This document shows positions 1 to 6,409 of a stretch of DNA of 9,209 nucleotides, in pieces; position 1 is the first letter of the stretch, and each line of letters begins with the position of its first letter. Source of the stretch: Gammaproteobacteria bacterium (GTDB lineage Bacteria; Pseudomonadota; Gammaproteobacteria; GRL18); NCBI GenBank assembly GCA_027076245.1, contig JALTKC010000559.1, positions 1-9,209 on the forward strand, given 5' to 3'. The notes beneath the pieces are model-generated. The model was not told the origin of the DNA. It was given only the letters and a program-made list of their open reading frames with translations, and searched no databases. Position numbers and translations under genes: made by a program.

Positions 1-24
1 TAGCAGAAATATTAAATTTTTCAT
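1..24 (-). CDS. Start of an unidentified, probably exported protein (cut by window edge)
   Basis: Only the first eight codons are in the window: an ATG at 24-22 followed by MKNLIFLL. A lysine followed by a hydrophobic run is what the beginning of a signal peptide or membrane anchor looks like. The start lies 12 bases past the stop codon of the upstream minus-strand gene, with a purine-rich stretch (AAAAGAG on the minus strand) just before the ATG as a possible ribosome binding site. The spacing suggests co-transcription with the DUF4139-type gene. No function can be given from eight residues, and the reading frame could still prove not to be a gene. Confidence 0.45.
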
Positions 25-36
25 GGCTCTTTTACC

Positions 37-1266
37 TTATTTGAGTGGTTTAACCCGAGTTATGGAACTGGAAAAAAGATTATTAAACAGAATATTTAAG
101 CGCGGCTGCACTTTAGCGGGCTTACCAGTTTTACTTTTTGCTGGCAAGGTGATCTGATAAACCAGTTTATCCGCTGACGTTTCCTCCTTAAGCAGTCCGG
201 TTTTAAAGCTGGTGTCCTTACCAATCTGCCATTCTATAAATGACTGATTGTCATACAGACCCGACTCCTGTTTCAGATAAGCCAATGATTCTTCAATGGT
301 GAGAGTAACCGGGGTATCTTTAAAATTCTCTATTTCATATTTCACCAGAACATCCATGTTATACAGATTGCCATTAATTTTTTTACGTTTTTTACGTTCA
401 ATAATACGCCGAACCACCACATCTCGGGCTTTACCTATAAACAGTTTCTGGCTGTCATCCACTACTGTATAGTGCCCCTGATCCTCACCGATAAAGACCG
501 AACCACCTTGCTTGTCCTGTTGATAAATACGATATTTACCTGCGGCCAACGGACTTTTTCCTAATTTGTGTGACGCATCATTATGCAGCCGGTAGTGCAT
601 CAGTACATTTAATTTATCCTGACTGCGATCCCGGTAACCCATAGCCGCAGCATTAACCGTCAGGGTCTTTTCCACCGGCACACTGGAAAATTGCTGATTA
701 AGATACTCCAGGGTTTCATTCAGACCAATTGACAGCTGCACCGGACGACCGTTACCGGTATTAAGTCCGGCATTGAGAAACTGTTCACCAGACTGATTAT
801 TAACCCGAATATACTGAAACAGTTCCATAGCGGTTTCATCAGCATTAATTCTGGCCAGATAATGGTATTGCTTTTCAAGACGATGAATAGCATAGGAAAT
901 GCGTACCCTGGCACTGCCGCTCTGGCTCGCGGACACCTGCCAGGTCAGAGCCGATTCATTGGGCGGGTAACTGACAGAAAGCACATTAACCTGTAAGGGC
1001 TGTGCAGAGGCCGTATCCGGCAGCACTCTGAACACAATGGTTTCAGCTTTAATAGCTGTATTCTGCCAGGAAAAATCAATACTATTGCGGCCTTTTTTCA
1101 AAGGTACAATACGTTCTTCTTCAATAATGGTGGTGTGTTTGTTTTCCAGCTGTATTTCGATATGCTCACGAACCGGCAGGCTGATAAGTTTAATACGGGC
1201 ATAACTGTTTACGGATAAAGCACACAGGCTTAATGCTATGGCAACGTAGAGACGGTGGTAATGCAT
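37..1266 (-). CDS. Exported DUF4139-domain protein of unknown function
   Basis: A 409-residue protein. Residues 1-23 look like a cleavable signal peptide (hydrophobic run LYVAIALSLCALSV, probable cut after SYA23), so the product is likely periplasmic or surface-associated. The second half, about residues 220-330, resembles the DUF4139 family: LMHYRL, then LAAGKYRIYQQDKQGGSVFIG, then IGKARDVVV and a basic RKKRKK patch, then VKYEIENFKDTPVTLTIEESL. That order of strand motifs is typical of the family, whose biochemical function is not established. No catalytic motif is visible, and a beta-sandwich structural or adhesion role is only a guess. The ATG at 1266 is supported by AGGAG six bases upstream. 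That binding site lies inside a long hairpin in the leader. The next gene on the same strand begins 12 bases after the stop, suggesting an operon continuing off the left edge. Confidence 0.8.
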   Translation of the reverse strand: MHYHRLYVAIALSLCALSVNSYARIKLISLPVREHIEIQLENKHTTIIEEERIVPLKKGRNSIDFSWQNTAIKAETIVFRVLPDTASAQPLQVNVLSVSYPPNESALTWQVSASQSGSARVRISYAIHRLEKQYHYLARINADETAMELFQYIRVNNQSGEQFLNAGLNTGNGRPVQLSIGLNETLEYLNQQFSSVPVEKTLTVNAAAMGYRDRSQDKLNVLMHYRLHNDASHKLGKSPLAAGKYRIYQQDKQGGSVFIGEDQGHYTVVDDSQKLFIGKARDVVVRRIIERKKRKKINGNLYNMDVLVKYEIENFKDTPVTLTIEESLAYLKQESGLYDNQSFIEWQIGKDTSFKTGLLKEETSADKLVYQITLPAKSKTGKPAKVQPRLNILFNNLFSSSITRVKPLK

Positions 1267-1268
1267 GG

Positions 1269-1328
1269 TTAACTCCTTTTTTAAAACATTCTGTCTGTAT
1301 AGACGCAGTGTTTTTTAAAAGGGGTTAA
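1269..1328 (-). promoter_or_regulatory. Leader hairpin that buries the ribosome binding site of the DUF4139 gene
   Basis: The 12-base outer arms 1269-1280 and 1317-1328 are complementary at 11 positions (the exception is T1274/G1323). Further in, AAAACA at 1283-1288 pairs with TGTTTT at 1309-1314, and GTCT/AGAC around 1293-1304 can close the top. In the minus-strand transcript the 3' arm contains the AGGAG Shine-Dalgarno sequence (complement of 1273-1277), and the fold ends two bases before the ATG. Sequestration of the binding site is inferred from this geometry. A role as a DNA operator, or a chance AT-rich fold, cannot be excluded. Confidence 0.5.
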
Positions 1329-1380
1329 TGATTTATTTAGGTTTAAAAAAGATTTTACTGCCGGTTGCCGGTTTTATGGT

Positions 1381-1386
1381 TATAAT
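1381..1386 (+). promoter_or_regulatory. Candidate -10 element (TATAAT) for the 284-residue P-loop-like gene
   Basis: A perfect TATAAT lies 40 bases before the ATG at 1427, which would give a leader of about 34 bases. No good -35 is present at 16-18 bases. The nearest thymine-rich candidate, TTACTG at 1355-1360, is 20 bases away. Just upstream CCGGTT occurs twice seven bases apart (1361-1373), which could be a regulator site. The call rests on the -10 alone. Confidence 0.35.
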
Positions 1387-1426
1387 TCAACTAAAATTTA
1401 GAGAATAAATATCTGACAGGCCATTT

Positions 1427-2281
1427 ATGAGCTCCACTTTACAGCAAAAAATGAGTGACTACGGATTTGAGTCTAATGATGACTATGAGTACCAGCTACG
1501 TTGTCTGATGGACAGTCATTATCCGGGCATAAAAGCCATAAATGTTGAAGGCCATAAAGGGCGGCGTAAAACGGCTTTTGCCAATGCCCTGGCTCGTGCG
1601 CTGGAATACCCCAACCTGTTTTACTACGACTTTACCCAGAAAGCCGAGGCTGAAGGTAAGGTCATTATTCCTCCCAGTGAAGATGAACACGGGATTTCTG
1701 AACCGCCGGTATCGGATTTTGACCATATTATGAGTGAAGCCTGTGCCTTTAGTGAAGGTGAAGACACGGTATTAATTCTGGATCAGCTGCAAGCGGCGGA
1801 TTTTAAGGAACATATCCGGATTTACCAGTTTATCAAATCCTGTGAATGGAGTTATGCCAATAACTCATTACGGGCCAGCCCTAAAAACCTGCTGATGCTG
1901 TTGATCAGTGACGAACCGCTGTACCATAGTCTGCAGAAATGCACCTTCAGGATCTGGGTTAATGCGGTGTCTTCTACTCAGAAAAGCTACGCACCGTCCG
2001 ACTTTGATCTGCAGGAAGCCATACTCCCAATTATGGAAGCTCTGGCTGAGGTGTTCAATAAACTGGAAGTGGCTCCGACCCACAGTGAATACGCAAAAAT
2101 TCTTCATGATGTGCAGTTTAATGTGCATACCGAACAGCAGCTCTGCCATTCCCTGTATGGCTGGATGGAAGGCATAAACCGGGAACTTCTGTTTTCCAGG
2201 CAATTACAGCCTTTGCTGAACAATGTAATACAGAAAATTCAGCAATTTCATGGTGTGGATGAAGTCATCATTGAGTCATAA
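1427..2281 (+). CDS. Putative cytoplasmic ATPase-like protein with an altered Walker A motif
   Basis: A 284-residue protein without signal peptide or membrane segment. Its layout resembles AAA/MoxR-like ATPases. A hydrophobic strand leads into GHKGRRKTA (residues 42-50), where a Walker A motif GxxGxGK[ST] is expected. G42, G45, K48 and T49 are present, but the glycine before the lysine is arginine (R47). TVLILDQ (114-120) looks like a Walker B strand ending in D119. LLMLLISDEP (155-164) sits where a sensor-1 strand would be. The remainder is mainly helical and acidic, with no other motif I recognise. The start is supported by AGG six bases before the ATG. I cannot assign a family or substrate. 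It is followed 121 bases later by the ampG-like gene on the same strand, and may or may not be co-transcribed with it. Nucleotide binding is inferred, not proven. Confidence 0.75.
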   Translation: MSSTLQQKMSDYGFESNDDYEYQLRCLMDSHYPGIKAINVEGHKGRRKTAFANALARALEYPNLFYYDFTQKAEAEGKVIIPPSEDEHGISEPPVSDFDHIMSEACAFSEGEDTVLILDQLQAADFKEHIRIYQFIKSCEWSYANNSLRASPKNLLMLLISDEPLYHSLQKCTFRIWVNAVSSTQKSYAPSDFDLQEAILPIMEALAEVFNKLEVAPTHSEYAKILHDVQFNVHTEQQLCHSLYGWMEGINRELLFSRQLQPLLNNVIQKIQQFHGVDEVIIES

Positions 2282-2402
2282 GTTATCTCATTATCATCCT
2301 GTGAAATATGTTACTCTCTCCTGTTTATTAAAGTCTGTCCTGAACTTCTATCAAATTTCAGAACAGCTTTCAGCCCAATTTTAAAAAGGACTGTTTATTT
2401 AA

Positions 2403-3953
2403 ATGCCCAAAATTATTGCCTCCAGTTGGCAGGACAGCCTGAGAGCTTTTTTACGCCCCCAGATCATAGCCATGTTGTTTCTGGGTTTTTCTGCCGGGAT
2501 CCCGCTTCTGCTGATTTTTTCCTCCCTGTCACTCTGGCTGCTAGAAGCCGGCATCCAGCGTTCCACGGTGACTTATTTCAGCTGGGCGGCACTGGGTTAT
2601 TCTTTCAAATTTTTATGGGCACCGCTCATTGACCGGCTGCCGCTGCCGTTTTTAACCCGAACCTTAGGCCGGCGTCGAGCCTGGCTGCTGGTCTCTCAGT
2701 GTCTGGTATTCAGTGCTATTGCCTTAATGGCATTTATTGACCCGTCTCAGGGAGAAGATGAACTACTGATTATGGCCTTTGCCGCAATTTTACTGGGCTT
2801 CTCCTCAGCCACCCAGGATATTGTCATTGATGCCTGGCGTATTGAATCTGCTGAACCTTCTATGCAGGCCTTAATGTCTTCAACCTATATTGCCGGTTAT
2901 CGTTTAGGTATGCTGGCTTCCGGTGCCGGTGCTCTGGTTCTGGCCAGTATTCTGGGCTCTGTTAAAGGCAGTTACAGCTTTGAAGCCTGGCACTGGACCT
3001 ATCTGATTATGGCCTGTCTGATGCTGGTGGGCATGGTGACCACCCTGGTGATCCCGGAGCCGGAACGCAGCAAACTGGACATCAGTCGTCATACTACTGA
3101 ACAATACCTGAAGTTTCTATCCCTGTTTGTCCTGTGCGTGATTATTTTTATCGGCACCATGGTACTGTTAAGTGAGCCCGTTCACTCAGCGAAACTTGCC
3201 CTGGCGGCATACCTGGGTCTGCCCGTCAGCAACTTTATACTGGAAACCCTGCGTTTATTTTTATCATTTGTTGTGGTCAGCGGGGCTATTTATATCCTCT
3301 CCTTATTCAGGTTTGTAGAAAAAGAACTGATTTTTGAATCCTATATTGATCCGGTCAAAGATTTTTTTATCCGCTACGGCAAAGTGATTGCCATTGTGCT
3401 GCTGATTTTTATCGGCTTTTACCGGGTTTCTGATATTGTTCTGGGTGTGATTGCCAATGTCTTTTTCCAGGAAATCGGCTTTACTAAAACCCAGATTGCC
3501 ACGGTAGTCAAAACCTTTGGCTTGTTTATGACTATCTTCGGCGGTTTTTTAGGCGGTATTCTGGCAGTTCGTTACGGGGTTATGAAAGTGCTGTTTCTGG
3601 GTGCTTTTCTAACCATTGCTACTAATCTGCTATTTATGCTGCTGGCCTCAGCAGGCAATGATATTGTGCTGCTTTATCTGGTTATTTCAGCCGACAACCT
3701 TTCCGCCGGTCTGGCCAGTGCTGCTTTTGTGGCATTTTTATCCAACCTGACCAATATTTCCTTTACGGCTGTGCAATATGCTGTTTTCAGCTCATTAATG
3801 ACCCTCATGCCCAAACTTATCGGCGGCTATTCCGGCAGTATTGTGGAAAATATTGGCTATTCCAATTTCTTCCTGGTCGCCAGTTTAATGGGGGTTCCGG
3901 TCCTGTTTTTGTTGCTTTATTTAAACCGCTACCTGCAATTTAAGGATAATTAA
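2403..3953 (+). CDS. ampG: AmpG-type muropeptide permease (major facilitator superfamily)
   Basis: A 516-residue multi-spanning inner-membrane protein, slightly longer than E. coli AmpG (491). AmpG brings anhydro-muropeptides released by wall turnover into the cytoplasm for recycling, driven by the proton gradient, and in some bacteria this feeds beta-lactamase induction. Family hallmarks are visible: FLGFSAGIPLLL (26-37), YSFKFLWAPLIDR (66-78), the GRRRAWLL loop (89-96), SSATQDIVIDAWR (134-146, with acidic D138 and D143), GYRLGM (165-170), and a C-terminal NISFTAVQYAVFSSL (451-465) close to the AmpG signature. About a dozen or more hydrophobic segments are seen. An in-frame TAA immediately precedes the ATG, fixing the longest start at 2403. 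AAGGA is 12 bases upstream, a rather long spacing. Its substrate is inferred from the family. AmpG paralogues with other ligands exist, so the exact cargo is less certain than the family. Confidence 0.88.
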   Translation: MPKIIASSWQDSLRAFLRPQIIAMLFLGFSAGIPLLLIFSSLSLWLLEAGIQRSTVTYFSWAALGYSFKFLWAPLIDRLPLPFLTRTLGRRRAWLLVSQCLVFSAIALMAFIDPSQGEDELLIMAFAAILLGFSSATQDIVIDAWRIESAEPSMQALMSSTYIAGYRLGMLASGAGALVLASILGSVKGSYSFEAWHWTYLIMACLMLVGMVTTLVIPEPERSKLDISRHTTEQYLKFLSLFVLCVIIFIGTMVLLSEPVHSAKLALAAYLGLPVSNFILETLRLFLSFVVVSGAIYILSLFRFVEKELIFESYIDPVKDFFIRYGKVIAIVLLIFIGFYRVSDIVLGVIANVFFQEIGFTKTQIATVVKTFGLFMTIFGGFLGGILAVRYGVMKVLFLGAFLTIATNLLFMLLASAGNDIVLLYLVISADNLSAGLASAAFVAFLSNLTNISFTAVQYAVFSSLMTLMPKLIGGYSGSIVENIGYSNFFLVASLMGVPVLFLLLYLNRYLQFKDN

Positions 3954-3972
3954 TGTCCAACCGTTTATTCAT

Positions 3973-4066
3973 TTTTTTAATAAATATGTTTAAAAACAGA
4001 GCAACTTCCTGGGAGCGTGGGCAGGATGCCCGCACTCCCAGGTTTAAGATGCTTTTTTAATAAATA
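3973..4066. repeat. 14-bp direct repeats flanking a palindromic segment
   Basis: TTTTTTAATAAATA occurs identically at 3973-3986 and 4053-4066, bracketing 66 bases that contain the GC-rich palindrome at 4008-4042. The arrangement resembles a target-site duplication around a small inserted element, or slippage between two AT-rich tracts. The repeat is low in complexity, so coincidence is possible. It lies wholly in the gap between ampG and the small YkuD gene. Confidence 0.45.
4008..4042. repeat. REP-like GC-rich palindrome, possible terminator after ampG
   Basis: Two 16-base arms (4008-4023 and 4027-4042) separated by GGA form a stem with one mismatch and one G:T pair. The arms begin CCTGGGAG and end CTCCCAGG. 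It is strikingly GC-rich against AT-rich surroundings, as dispersed REP-type palindromes are. I recall similar units being widespread in gammaproteobacterial genomes, but copy number here needs a genome search. It lies 55 bases past the ampG stop. A T-run follows only about ten bases further on (4053-4058), so termination is possible but not classical. Confidence 0.55.
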
Positions 4067-4098
4067 GATGGATACTAATCAGAAACACGCCATGCGCT

Positions 4099-4668
4099 AT
4101 GCTTAAATTGAATCAATTTTTTATTATTTTACTTCTTTCCCTGTCCGCATTATTTCCTGTTCAGGGCCATTCAGCTCAGGAAAAAAGTGATATCTGGCTG
4201 CTAGTGGATACCAGAAACCTGACACTGGACGTTAAACTGGGTGATATTACCCTGGTGCAGTTTAAAAATATTGCCATTGGGCGTAACGGTTCCGGTTTTA
4301 AAAAACGCCGGGGTGACGACACCACCCCTCTGGGTACTTATAAGATCAGCTGGGTTAATAAAAAAAGCCGTTATAAGCTGTTTTTCGGTTTTGACTACCC
4401 TTCTACTGACAATGCCTTTAAAGCCCTGCAGTCAGGACTGATAAACACGGGCACTTATCGCAGCATAGTCAAAGCACATAAAAATAACCAGGTTCCTCCC
4501 CAGAACACCTCACTAGGCGGTATGATAGGTATTCATGGGCTGGGTAGTGCGGATAAAAAAATTCATCAAACCATGAACTGGACTCACGGCTGTATTGCGC
4601 TGGACAATGATCAGATTGAACAGTTAAAACAATGGGTTAAAATCGGTACTACCGTCGTTGTGAAGTAA
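4099..4668 (+). CDS. Small exported YkuD-domain protein (L,D-transpeptidase or YafK-like)
   Basis: A 189-residue protein with a signal peptide (hydrophobic 7-20, probable cut after HSA26) followed directly by one YkuD domain. These periplasmic enzymes use a catalytic cysteine on the tetrapeptide stem of peptidoglycan to form 3-3 cross-links or attach proteins; one member, YafK (DpaA), cleaves the lipoprotein bond. Active-site residues are present: IHGLG with H146, and THGCIAL with H163 and C165 (threonine replaces the usual serine). KKRRGDDTTPLGTY (68-81) and SRYKLFFGFDYPSTDNA (90-106) resemble the corresponding part of E. coli YafK (RRQGDFKSPEGFY, SRYYKAINIGFPNAYDRA) more than that of ErfK/YbiS enzymes. 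There is no LysM region. No strong Shine-Dalgarno is seen before the ATG. It sits just upstream of the murein lipoprotein gene on the same strand. Domain assignment is firm, the direction of the reaction is not. Confidence 0.85.
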   Translation: MLKLNQFFIILLLSLSALFPVQGHSAQEKSDIWLLVDTRNLTLDVKLGDITLVQFKNIAIGRNGSGFKKRRGDDTTPLGTYKISWVNKKSRYKLFFGFDYPSTDNAFKALQSGLINTGTYRSIVKAHKNNQVPPQNTSLGGMIGIHGLGSADKKIHQTMNWTHGCIALDNDQIEQLKQWVKIGTTVVVK

Positions 4669-4737
4669 AAAAACAGCCCATATATTATTTTTTAGACAAA
4701 ATACCGGTAGCTATATTAGCCAATTGTCTCAATAAAG

Positions 4738-4765
4738 TTTACAATCAGAGTCTCATCCAAATAAT
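4738..4765 (+). promoter_or_regulatory. Candidate sigma-70 promoter of the murein lipoprotein gene
   Basis: TTTACA (4738-4743) and AATAAT (4760-4765) each match the consensus -35 and -10 hexamers at five of six positions, with a 16-base spacer. Initiation near 4772 would give a leader of under 40 bases. An independent, strong promoter is expected for an abundant lipoprotein, and no stronger candidate lies in the 141-base gap. TATAAA at 4786-4791 is an alternative but sits too close to the ribosome binding site. Confidence 0.45.
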
Positions 4766-4809
4766 AATTGACTGAAAGCATAGCTTATAAAAAAATAAGG
4801 AGTCACCCC

Positions 4810-5055
4810 ATGAAAAGTATCTTAAAAATTACAGCTATCGTATCCATTGCTGTTCTTGCCACAGGTTGTGCCAATTCACAATTACAGTCTGATGTGGATC
4901 AGCTCAAAGCCCAGATGAAAGAAGTTTCAGCACAGGCTGCAGAAGCCAATGAACGCTCTAAGGCTGCAGAAGCGGCGGCTAACCGTGCCGAACAGACCGC
5001 TAATGACACCAATAGCAAACTGGATCGTATGTTTAAAAAATCCATGATGAAATAA
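4810..5055 (+). CDS. Murein lipoprotein of the Lpp/OprI family
   Basis: An 81-residue outer-membrane lipoprotein precursor. The lipobox LATGC gives a lipidated C20 and a 62-residue mature chain, comparable with E. coli Lpp (58) and Pseudomonas OprI (64). The signal sequence KITAIVSIAVLATGC closely resembles that of OprI (VLATGCSS). The mature part is an alanine-rich, charged coiled coil (about 24-76: AAEANERSKAAEAAANRAEQ) with no proline, consistent with a trimeric helical rod. It ends SMMK; a C-terminal lysine is the residue Lpp uses for its covalent bond to the diaminopimelate of peptidoglycan. I chose the ATG at 4810 because AAGGAG lies five bases before it. A TTG at 4768 in frame would add 14 polar residues in front of the signal peptide. 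Flanking YkuD enzymes fit an attachment role. The gene has its own promoter candidate and a strong hairpin after the stop. Confidence 0.88.
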   Translation: MKSILKITAIVSIAVLATGCANSQLQSDVDQLKAQMKEVSAQAAEANERSKAAEAAANRAEQTANDTNSKLDRMFKKSMMK

Positions 5056-5069
5056 GTTTTCTGTCCTAG

Positions 5070-5100
5070 CTTTTTCCCTCTCCTGATGAGAGGGAAAAAG
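5070..5100 (+). terminator. Terminator-like hairpin after the murein lipoprotein gene
   Basis: A perfect 13-bp stem (5070-5082 with 5088-5100, core CCCTCTC/GAGAGGG) closes a five-base CTGAT loop, starting 14 bases past the stop codon. The stem begins with T5 and ends with A5 before its closing G. There is no T-run immediately after, so it may act mainly as a 3' stabiliser, or terminate transcription entering from the other side. The core resembles the dispersed hairpin at 9061-9081. Confidence 0.65.
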
Positions 5101-5200
5101 TGTTAAAGTCCCACTAATTTTTATATCCTGCCTTGTTTTTTTCTATTATCCTCCCAATTTAAACCAGAGTTTGATAAACAAAACATATTAGTTTTTCAGT

Positions 5201-5227
5201 TAAAGATATTTCACTCTTAACCGATAG
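5201..5227 (+). promoter_or_regulatory. Sigma-28 (FliA)-like promoter of the chemoreceptor gene
   Basis: TAAA at 5201-5204, exactly 15 bases, then ACCGATAG at 5220-5227. The FliA consensus is TAAA-N15-GCCGATAA, so the -35 core and spacing are exact and six of eight -10 bases agree. Transcription would start near 5234 and leave a leader of about 40 bases. Chemoreceptor genes are classic late flagellar targets of this sigma factor, so sequence and context agree. Confidence 0.7.
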
Positions 5228-5273
5228 ATACACTGAGTCCCGAAACAAGCGAACCAATCCAGAGAGTATGCTG

Positions 5274-6401
5274 ATGTTTATATCTTCGAAATTAAAAAAA
5301 CAACTACAACAGACTCAGGAAGAGTTGCAGACGGTAAAACAGGAAAATGCCAATAACAGGGATGCTCTTAATGCTGCCGAACAGCGTATTGCCCAACTGG
5401 AACAGGAACTGCAGGACTCTAAAAATCATCAAATAGTCAGTAATGGTGTTTTTAACACGTTTCAGGTTTTCGGAAAATCGCTTGGTGATTTCCAATCTTC
5501 ACTGCAAACTATGGCCGTTGAGCTAAAAGAAGAAAAAGAAACTGCTATTAAAGCAGCTGAAGTTTCTACCAAAAGCCAGAACAACATCACTATTATTGCC
5601 GATAGTCTGCATAAAATGTCAGGTGACAGTGCGCAAAATTCTGAAGCAGTTAAAGGGCTGAATAAACATGCCGATGAAATCGGCAGCTTTGTAAAAGTCA
5701 TCAGCGACATTTCAGAACAGACTAACCTGCTGGCATTAAATGCTGCCATTGAAGCTGCCCGTGCCGGCGAACAGGGTCGCGGCTTTGCCGTGGTCGCGGA
5801 TGAGGTTCGCGGTCTTGCCGAACGAGCTAATGTAGCCACCAAGGAAATTTCCGCACTGGTAGACAAAATCCAGGCCGATACTGAAAAAACCCAGCAATCC
5901 ATGGAAAAGGTCGCTGAAGAAGCCCATGAATACGGCTCCAGCGGTGAAAAAGCCGTTACTGAAATGAAGTCACTTCTGGATCTGTCTCATCAGATGGAAC
6001 AAACCATTTCATCCTCAGCCCTGAGAAGCTTTGTGGAACTGGCCAAAGTGGATCACCTGGTATTTAAATTTGAAATATACAAAGTATTTATGGGCTTAAG
6101 CAGTAAAACGGCAGCTGATATAAGTGACCATACCCTTTGTCGCCTGGGCAAATGGTATTATGAAGGTGACGGCAAGCACTGCTTCTCCCAGTTGCCCGGT
6201 TATAACGACATTGAAGCACCTCATATTAAAGTACACAGTGCCGGTATAGATGCGCTTAATGCCTTTTATAATAATGAATATGAAACCGCACTTCAGTCAT
6301 TAAAAACGATGGAAGATGCCAGTATTGATGTTATGAACTCTCTGGAAAAAATGGCCAAAAGCGGTCATGATAACCAGGCCATGCTTTGTACCAGCCAGTA
6401 A
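5274..6401 (+). CDS. Soluble methyl-accepting chemotaxis protein with zinc-binding CZB domain
   Basis: A chemoreceptor of 375 residues from this start (377 from an ATG two codons earlier, used for the numbering here). Residues 8-52 form a glutamine/glutamate-rich coiled coil. About 84-243 form the antiparallel signalling hairpin, with the canonical kinase-contacting tip EQTNLLALNAAIEAARAGE near 150-168 followed by GFAVVADEVR, which binds CheA/CheW. The C-terminal part (about 253-362) is a CZB domain with the expected three-histidine, one-cysteine zinc set: H263, C291 in CRLGKWY, H319 and H323. CZB domains sense zinc or, in some receptors, oxidants acting on the zinc-bound cysteine. No transmembrane segment, HAMP or PAS domain is visible, so it should be cytoplasmic. 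No CheR-docking NWETF-type tail is seen. I prefer the ATG at 5274 because GAGAG lies seven bases upstream; the ATG at 5268 would leave almost no spacing. A sigma-28-like promoter precedes it. Confidence 0.93.
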   Translation: MFISSKLKKQLQQTQEELQTVKQENANNRDALNAAEQRIAQLEQELQDSKNHQIVSNGVFNTFQVFGKSLGDFQSSLQTMAVELKEEKETAIKAAEVSTKSQNNITIIADSLHKMSGDSAQNSEAVKGLNKHADEIGSFVKVISDISEQTNLLALNAAIEAARAGEQGRGFAVVADEVRGLAERANVATKEISALVDKIQADTEKTQQSMEKVAEEAHEYGSSGEKAVTEMKSLLDLSHQMEQTISSSALRSFVELAKVDHLVFKFEIYKVFMGLSSKTAADISDHTLCRLGKWYYEGDGKHCFSQLPGYNDIEAPHIKVHSAGIDALNAFYNNEYETALQSLKTMEDASIDVMNSLEKMAKSGHDNQAMLCTSQ

Positions 6402-6409
6402 GCCTTAGT

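Noticed and set aside
4092..4106. A four-codon reading frame (MRYA) overlapping the start of the small YkuD gene
   Set aside because: Such short frames are expected by chance, and no binding site or attenuator structure accompanies it.
4693..4729. AGACAA/TTGTCT inverted repeat and TACCGGTA palindrome before lpp as a terminator or operator
   Set aside because: The 6-base arms are separated by 25 bases and the palindrome is only 8 bases, so neither is beyond chance and neither has a following T-run.
4768..4809. An upstream TTG that would extend the lipoprotein by 14 residues
   Set aside because: The extension is polar and would precede the signal peptide, and AAGGAG sits immediately before the ATG at 4810.
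5462..5902. A 146-codon antisense reading frame in the chemoreceptor gene
   Set aside because: It lies opposite the highly conserved signalling hairpin. Its composition is what the complement of that coding sequence gives, and it has no binding site or recognisable domain.
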